From positions 1,099,698 to 1,163,697 of the forward strand of contig BLZA01000009.1 of the NCBI GenBank assembly GCA_013423385.1: DNA of 64,000 nucleotides, given 5' to 3'. Shown one piece after another: positions 60,101 to 64,000 of the stretch. Position 1 is the stretch's first letter. Every line of letters starts with the position of its first letter. Under the pieces are notes generated by a model, which was not told where the DNA came from, ran no database searches, and saw only the letters and a list, made by a program, of their open reading frames with translations. The DNA comes from Naganishia liquefaciens (Eukaryota > Basidiomycota > Tremellomycetes > Filobasidiales > Filobasidiaceae). The translations under genes were made by a program, and so were the position numbers.

Positions 60101-60286
60101 ACATCTGCCTGACAGCGGATAATCCAGCCAGCATCTGCCCAATGGCAAATGATATGGCAGATCATACAGCTAACATCTGCCCAACGGCAGATCACTCAGC
60201 TGAACAACTGCCCATGAGCAGATCGAATATCAAAAATCTGCCCAGCGACAGATGTCCTATTCGACTTCTCCCCAATGGCAGATGAA
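60101..60286. repeat. Cluster of ATCTGCC/GGCAGAT hairpin units
   Basis: Six imperfect units spaced about 30-40 nt, at 60101, 60131, 60172, 60205, 60236 and 60268. The clearest reads ATCTGCCCAACGGCAGAT, a 7-bp stem with a 4-base loop. Others carry one to three changes (for example AATGGCAAAT, GCGACAGAT), often keeping part of the dyad. Confidence 0.75.
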
Positions 60287-60328
60287 GCAGTACTGGCTCC
60301 TGCTAGTCGTTGGCTTCGTTCTGAATAC

Positions 60329-60495
60329 GTATATATAGGAGGGGAAATCCCCCGTTGTAATAGCCAAATGACTATTGAGACACCCTTTGATTCACGATAA
60401 TTCCATAAGCTACCTTGAGTGCAAGACTTTCTCAGGATTAGCTACCCTTCGTCTTTCACAATAGGTATTCGAATCCCGTATTAGGTAATAAGAGT
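60329..60495 (+). repeat. TATA-like word and right arm of inverted repeat
   Basis: GTATATATAGG at about 60329-60339 is followed by GGGGAAATCCCCC and TTGTAATAGCCAAATG, then the arm matching 59712-59855 in reverse complement. The order repeat cluster, TATA word, then conserved tract recalls the U3-R-U5 order of an LTR, but I see no clear TG...CA ends or tRNA-binding site. Confidence 0.5.
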
Positions 60496-60564
60496 ACATC
60501 GCTAGTGCTAGATCCCATTACAACGACGGTATAGTCTTGCTATTGCAATACTAACTACTTGTCC

Positions 60565-60785
60565 GCGACAGTTATCTGACACGTCAGAGGAATAAGAGTT
60601 CAAGTTCAATTTGGAACCTAACTTATGTTGTAGAGGGACTACGCAGTTGTTATGAAATACTCACCTGTCTTAGCGACTGCCTATCTGACCTCCTGACCTT
60701 CAGTGCTGATGACGTAAGGGTTGCAAAGCCGAAGTCGAAGTATCGAAGTTTTGGAGTCAATTGATCAGATCTAATTTGCGTGTCA
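60565..60785 (+). repeat. Diverged dispersed repeat, copy 2
   Basis: Matches copy 1 (58320-58545) along most of its length and copy 3 (63248-63350) in the middle. Core words: GACTACGCAGTTG, TCACCTGTCTTAGCGACTGC and GATGACGTAAGGGTTGCAAA. Confidence 0.7.
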
Positions 60786-60907
60786 TATCTGCAGAATTGG
60801 AATTCAGTGGCAACAGAATCGTCTCATTATATATGTGTTGGTGTTATCAGGAAAAGCGGTTTCCTAGCTGGCAACAAGCATCGAGGTGTCGGGTGAGGCT
60901 CAGCTCG

Positions 60908-60966
60908 CTCTGAGATGAGACTCAGGTCACTCTGAGATGAGACTCAGGTCGCTCTGAGATGAGGCT
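60908..60966. repeat. Short tandem repeat, 22-nt unit
   Basis: Nearly three copies of CTCTGAGATGAGACTCAGGT-like units, with CGCTC or CACTC at the joint. Lies directly upstream of the ORF on the minus strand ending at 61086. Confidence 0.8.
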
Positions 60967-61085
60967 CGCTTGATCGGTAGCGAGGTCGTCATGCGCAGCG
61001 AGTCACATAACAGTACCTCCCCCTCGAACTAAACCTCGCCTCGAGGTTCGCCTTTCGCTCCATGAGTCGATCCATTTTTCAACCG

Positions 61086-62105
61086 TTAGTAGGTGCCACA
61101 TAACGACGCGGAAGTAGCCAAAAGTGTCGAAGCCCTCGACATATGCTCGGATATGTGCAGAATTAACGCGCGGTGGCGCTTCCCAATATTGCCATAACGC
61201 GCGTCGGACGCCGGCTTACTGATGATAAACAATTCAGCTGAGCATCTGTATCGGCAACCGGAGACATCGATCGAGTAAACGCAGCTGAGCTGCCCGTGAA
61301 CCTCGATCCAGTCATGTCTGGCGATGTTAGCCTGTTCCACGAAGAGTTTTCCGCCTATTTTATTGTCTGATTGAAGCGCGATACCCAAATCAGCCATGTC
61401 GAGCTGATGCGCATCGAATTCGTCATGCAATCTGAGATGAATACGGTCGTCAGCGATCCACTCGTGCAAGATTTCTTCTCGGAACTGGTGGATTAGTGCT
61501 TTGGCTTCGTCAGCTGTTCGCGGTATGTAGAGTTTGGCATTGGTGCCATAAGAAATCGCAACGACATCTTCAGGAACAACTCGGTTGCTATCTTGAGGTA
61601 GCTCTTCAGAATCCGAGATATCAGGGGGGTCATCTGCGGTTTCTCCAGAAGGAATTGGATGAGGATCGCAAGTGATTGAGGTGCCTCTGTTGTATTCGTG
61701 GCACTCGTCGGATTTCAAATGACACATGGGAGCAAATGGCGGCGAGTTTGGTGAAAATTGAGGGGTTCCTCGATAATCGTTACCGTCGGAGAACGCGGGG
61801 GACTGTTGTCGTTCACCAGGTTCCTCCTCGGACCAGCTGCCATAGCCCGGATATTCGGTTTCAGAAATAGATGACGGCGTGGGACAGTGGTTAGATTGAT
61901 CGTCATTGCGCTCTTGCATATGAATATGGTTCACGGCGCGAGTCAGAGTTTCATGGTTGGCGACGTGAACAAGTCGATCAGGAATAACATATGGAGCTGC
62001 CACAGCTTGTGCTGCTCGTCGAAGGCATCGACTGCAGAAATGGCAACAACTGCATCTCTTCCTGTCAGTCCTCGCCGTGTACGAGGCTAAAGGAGGAAAT
62101 CGCAT
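61086..62105 (-). CDS. Unknown 339-residue ORF in the repeat region
   Basis: Starts at the in-frame ATG at 62105 (MRFPPLASYTARTDRKRC) and ends SASLCGTY. It carries a Cys cluster KRCSCCHFCSRCLRR near the N-terminus, an acidic/Ser/Pro-rich middle and a later segment HQFREEILHEWIADDRIHL. No domain recognised. The single unbroken frame is long for this GC content, but codon bias is weak and no splice structure is seen. Coding sequence may continue upstream as a Cys-rich segment (read in another frame around 62220-62300: TCKTCLALSDSIPGHTWTS). Could be a decayed gene or a transposon-borne ORF. Confidence 0.4.
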   Translation of the reverse strand: MRFPPLASYTARTDRKRCSCCHFCSRCLRRAAQAVAAPYVIPDRLVHVANHETLTRAVNHIHMQERNDDQSNHCPTPSSISETEYPGYGSWSEEEPGERQQSPAFSDGNDYRGTPQFSPNSPPFAPMCHLKSDECHEYNRGTSITCDPHPIPSGETADDPPDISDSEELPQDSNRVVPEDVVAISYGTNAKLYIPRTADEAKALIHQFREEILHEWIADDRIHLRLHDEFDAHQLDMADLGIALQSDNKIGGKLFVEQANIARHDWIEVHGQLSCVYSIDVSGCRYRCSAELFIISKPASDARYGNIGKRHRALILHISEHMSRASTLLATSASLCGTY

Positions 62106-62568
62106 GAGTAATTCCTCTCGAGTAGGGGTCCTACTCAAGTTATGGTATTCGCCGCGGAACCAATGACCATCCGAAAGGCTTCGGCAGAGGTCCAGGTGTG
62201 CCCAGGGATAGAATCTGAGAGAGCCAGGCAGGTTTTACATGTTGTAGAGGCCGAAAGGCGGGCCAATTGCGGGTTCGAAGGTGAAAATAGAAAATGTTTA
62301 TATTCCACAGCCATTCCTACAACTCCAACCCATCAGGGCGTCCCCTTATATCGTTCTCCCAGCTCAGGGAGGCCTCCTGCCGTCGTCTGTCAGCCCTACG
62401 CTTGATGCTGATAGAGTTAGGAAGCTGATAAGGGGTTGCTGACAGACGAGATGAGGCTGAGGTTGCTGTGTCCCTCATCGATAGTTTGTAGCCTGGGTTT
62501 TCCAGACCTATCACGCGCAGCAGCTGTGGGGTTGAATCCGGGGGATTCCGCAACACAGCGAAGCTGCT

Positions 62569-63246
62569 GTGGGTCTGGGTCCAAGAACGCGCTTTTGGCT
62601 GCGTGATCAAAATGAGTCTAATACGCATCTCTGGGCCGATCAACTTGTCTTAGAGGACTTGCGAATTGAGCAGATTTCTTGTAATGCCAGTGGTATCGCG
62701 CATGTCTATCCATTATCATTTGAGTGTTGCAACTTCGTTCCGCATTGTGCAGTCTGCTTCTCCGAATGTCTCAGCCAGAGCAGTAAGCTTTACCTCGTGC
62801 GGTGCTGCAAATCTTCTCTGACATTGTATTGCAGTCAAAATAGTCCATCTGATTCTCCGGTGAGGTCTGCGAATAGCAGCCTTCCTTCCATGCCCACCCA
62901 TGTGCCTCGTGCAATACCTATGCCTATTCAATCTTCGACGCCGGATGAGGCTGACACGCCGGCATTTGATGGGATATCTACCCCACGTCCACGATGTCAA
63001 GTTCTACACTCAACGCCCGACCATGATACATATCGTGCAGAGTCGTTTACATCTCCGGAGATCCCTTTGGGCGACCCACGATCTTCGCCTATAAACCCAT
63101 TACAATCATTGCGGCGTCCTCATGCTGCGTTGGAAGATGGAGACAGCGACGATGCGCTGTTGCCCCGCAGGAATGCTCGTGTTTCCCACTGGCGACAACT
63201 TCGGTCTGTTAAAGCCTGGACCTGTTACTCATCTCAAACCCTTTAA
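62569..63246 (+). CDS. Unknown 225-residue ORF, divergent from the previous
   Basis: Open frame MGLGPRTRFWLRDQNESNTH to TCYSSQTL. It contains many Cys (CCNFVPHCAVCFSECL, RCCKSSLTLYC) in the first half and a Ser/Pro-rich second half. No family is recognised, and no homologous motif links it to the neighbouring ORF with certainty, although both have an N-proximal Cys cluster followed by a Ser/Pro-rich part. Its 3' end abuts repeat copy 3. It may be a fragment. Confidence 0.3.
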   Translation: MGLGPRTRFWLRDQNESNTHLWADQLVLEDLRIEQISCNASGIAHVYPLSFECCNFVPHCAVCFSECLSQSSKLYLVRCCKSSLTLYCSQNSPSDSPVRSANSSLPSMPTHVPRAIPMPIQSSTPDEADTPAFDGISTPRPRCQVLHSTPDHDTYRAESFTSPEIPLGDPRSSPINPLQSLRRPHAALEDGDSDDALLPRRNARVSHWRQLRSVKAWTCYSSQTL

Positions 63247-63247
63247 A

Positions 63248-63350
63248 CGTCACAGGTACAGAAGTCAACTTGACATTCCCTCGGTACTACACAGTTGGTA
63301 TTTAATGCACACCTGCCTTAGCGACTATAAGCCTTGGTTGCTTGCTTGAG
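63248..63350 (+). repeat. Diverged dispersed repeat, copy 3 (partial)
   Basis: Shares ACTACACAGTTGGTATTTAA and CACACCTGCCTTAGCGACTA with copies at 58320 and 60565, same orientation. Truncated or more diverged at the right end. Confidence 0.55.
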
Positions 63351-64000
63351 TACTGATTGCAGAAAGTTAGCTATTCCTTGAATGAGTTTCAAGATATCGC
63401 AATGTCATGTATGGATACTTTTTTTCCTCCCCCCCCTTCTCCCTTCTCAGGCAAAGAAGGGAAGATTTGCATGTATCATATATCCACCGCACTTGTGGTA
63501 TTGGAACTCTTCACTCCCCGAGCTAGTGACAGTTGTTTTCCAATCCACTCCCAAATTGGCCCTAAGTTGGGTTTTAGGTACCCGCGAACTTGATCGTCGC
63601 GCCGGCAGTAACATGCCATCATCGGCGCCGCATGAATGCCTTAGTCATCTCGTACACGTGAAACTTTATCGTGCCAGTCGTACGCGTGTTCGCAAGTCGT
63701 CGATGTTTTTAGTCTTGTAGGCGTGTACTGACGTCATGGGTGGCGGGGCATGATATTCTGACTCCTATATTATTCAAGTTGCTGTTTTTTTCGTATTCGC
63801 TATGATGGGACATTCTCGTCGGTCAACTGGTCGATAATATACTTGAGGATTACATCAGAACTAGAGGAGCTGACTTGGCGATTCCATAACACTCCGTATG
63901 TCGCCGCTTGAATCTCTTCGACCTTGGCCTAATAGTATTCAACTCCGTCCCCGCATGCGGGGACGTCGGCGTCCAGCCATGCGGCAGGTGCGCCCCTAGC
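63351..64000. other. Right-edge stretch without supported gene
   Basis: Contains a T-run/C-run (63420-63440), overlapping frames and no recognisable protein. The window ends inside this uncharacterised DNA. Confidence 0.45.

Larger units (their letters stand above)
58138..61085. other. Repeat-rich stretch without supported genes
   Basis: About 2.9 kb with no conserved protein, carrying dispersed repeats that I list separately: direct repeat copies at about 58320 and 60565, an inverted repeat at about 59712/60350, a hairpin cluster at 60101-60286 and a short tandem repeat at about 60908-60966. Short open frames here (for example 59166-59405) encode Cys- or Arg-rich sequence that I consider chance. 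The make-up suggests old transposable-element remains. Confidence 0.6.

Noticed and set aside
60101-60286. CRISPR-like array
   Set aside because: Units are short degenerate dyads, spacers are not constant or unique, and the window is clearly eukaryotic.
60455-60490. Possible tRNA T-arm (TATTCGAATCCC)
   Set aside because: No acceptor, D or anticodon arm can be folded around it; it lies inside the inverted repeat.

Overview
The window reads as nuclear DNA of a basidiomycete fungus (subphylum not settled). Genes lie on both strands at about one per 2 kb, are mostly single-copy housekeeping genes, and are cut by many short introns (about 45-65 nt, GTRNGT...YAG). Several protein types fit Agaricomycotina: two-domain extracellular/TM proteins with a PPxY tail, a WSC-domain secreted hydrolase, an SMN protein with a YG-box-like end, and an SMN/SART1 splicing pair. 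All exon models below were joined by eye from splice sites and reading-frame phase.

Layout. 0.5-6.2 kb: PMP3-like membrane peptide, COQ6 and MIC19 (divergent, both mitochondrial), and an unknown membrane protein. 6.6-14.5 kb: two paralogous single-pass membrane proteins of one family flanking a BAHD-type acyltransferase. 15.5-25.2 kb: NTA1 N-terminal amidase, an unknown multi-pass membrane protein with a GC-AG intron, a mitochondrial-targeted low-complexity protein, OMA1 and a peroxisomal dienoyl-CoA reductase. 25.9-29.0 kb: a tandem pair of secreted paralogs of no recognised family. 29.3-36.0 kb: NAR1, an unknown protein, and a fused pseudouridine-monophosphate glycosidase/PfkB kinase. 37.1-44.4 kb: unknown proteins, eIF4A and an arrestin-like protein. 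45.8-49.2 kb: a large secreted hydrolase with two WSC domains and four PAN-like repeats. 49.5-57.2 kb: SART1/Snu66 and SMN share one promoter, followed by HEL2/ZNF598.

From about 58.1 kb to the right edge the character changes. Conserved genes stop, ORFs are unsupported, and the DNA holds diverged direct repeats, a long inverted repeat, a cluster of hairpin-forming ATCTGCC/GGCAGAT units and a short tandem repeat. This looks like decayed transposable-element DNA.

The most unusual items are the receptor-like paralogs beside the acyltransferase, the secreted paralog pair with an identical 34-nt exon, the hydrolase-WSC-PAN fusion, and the hairpin array in the repeat region.
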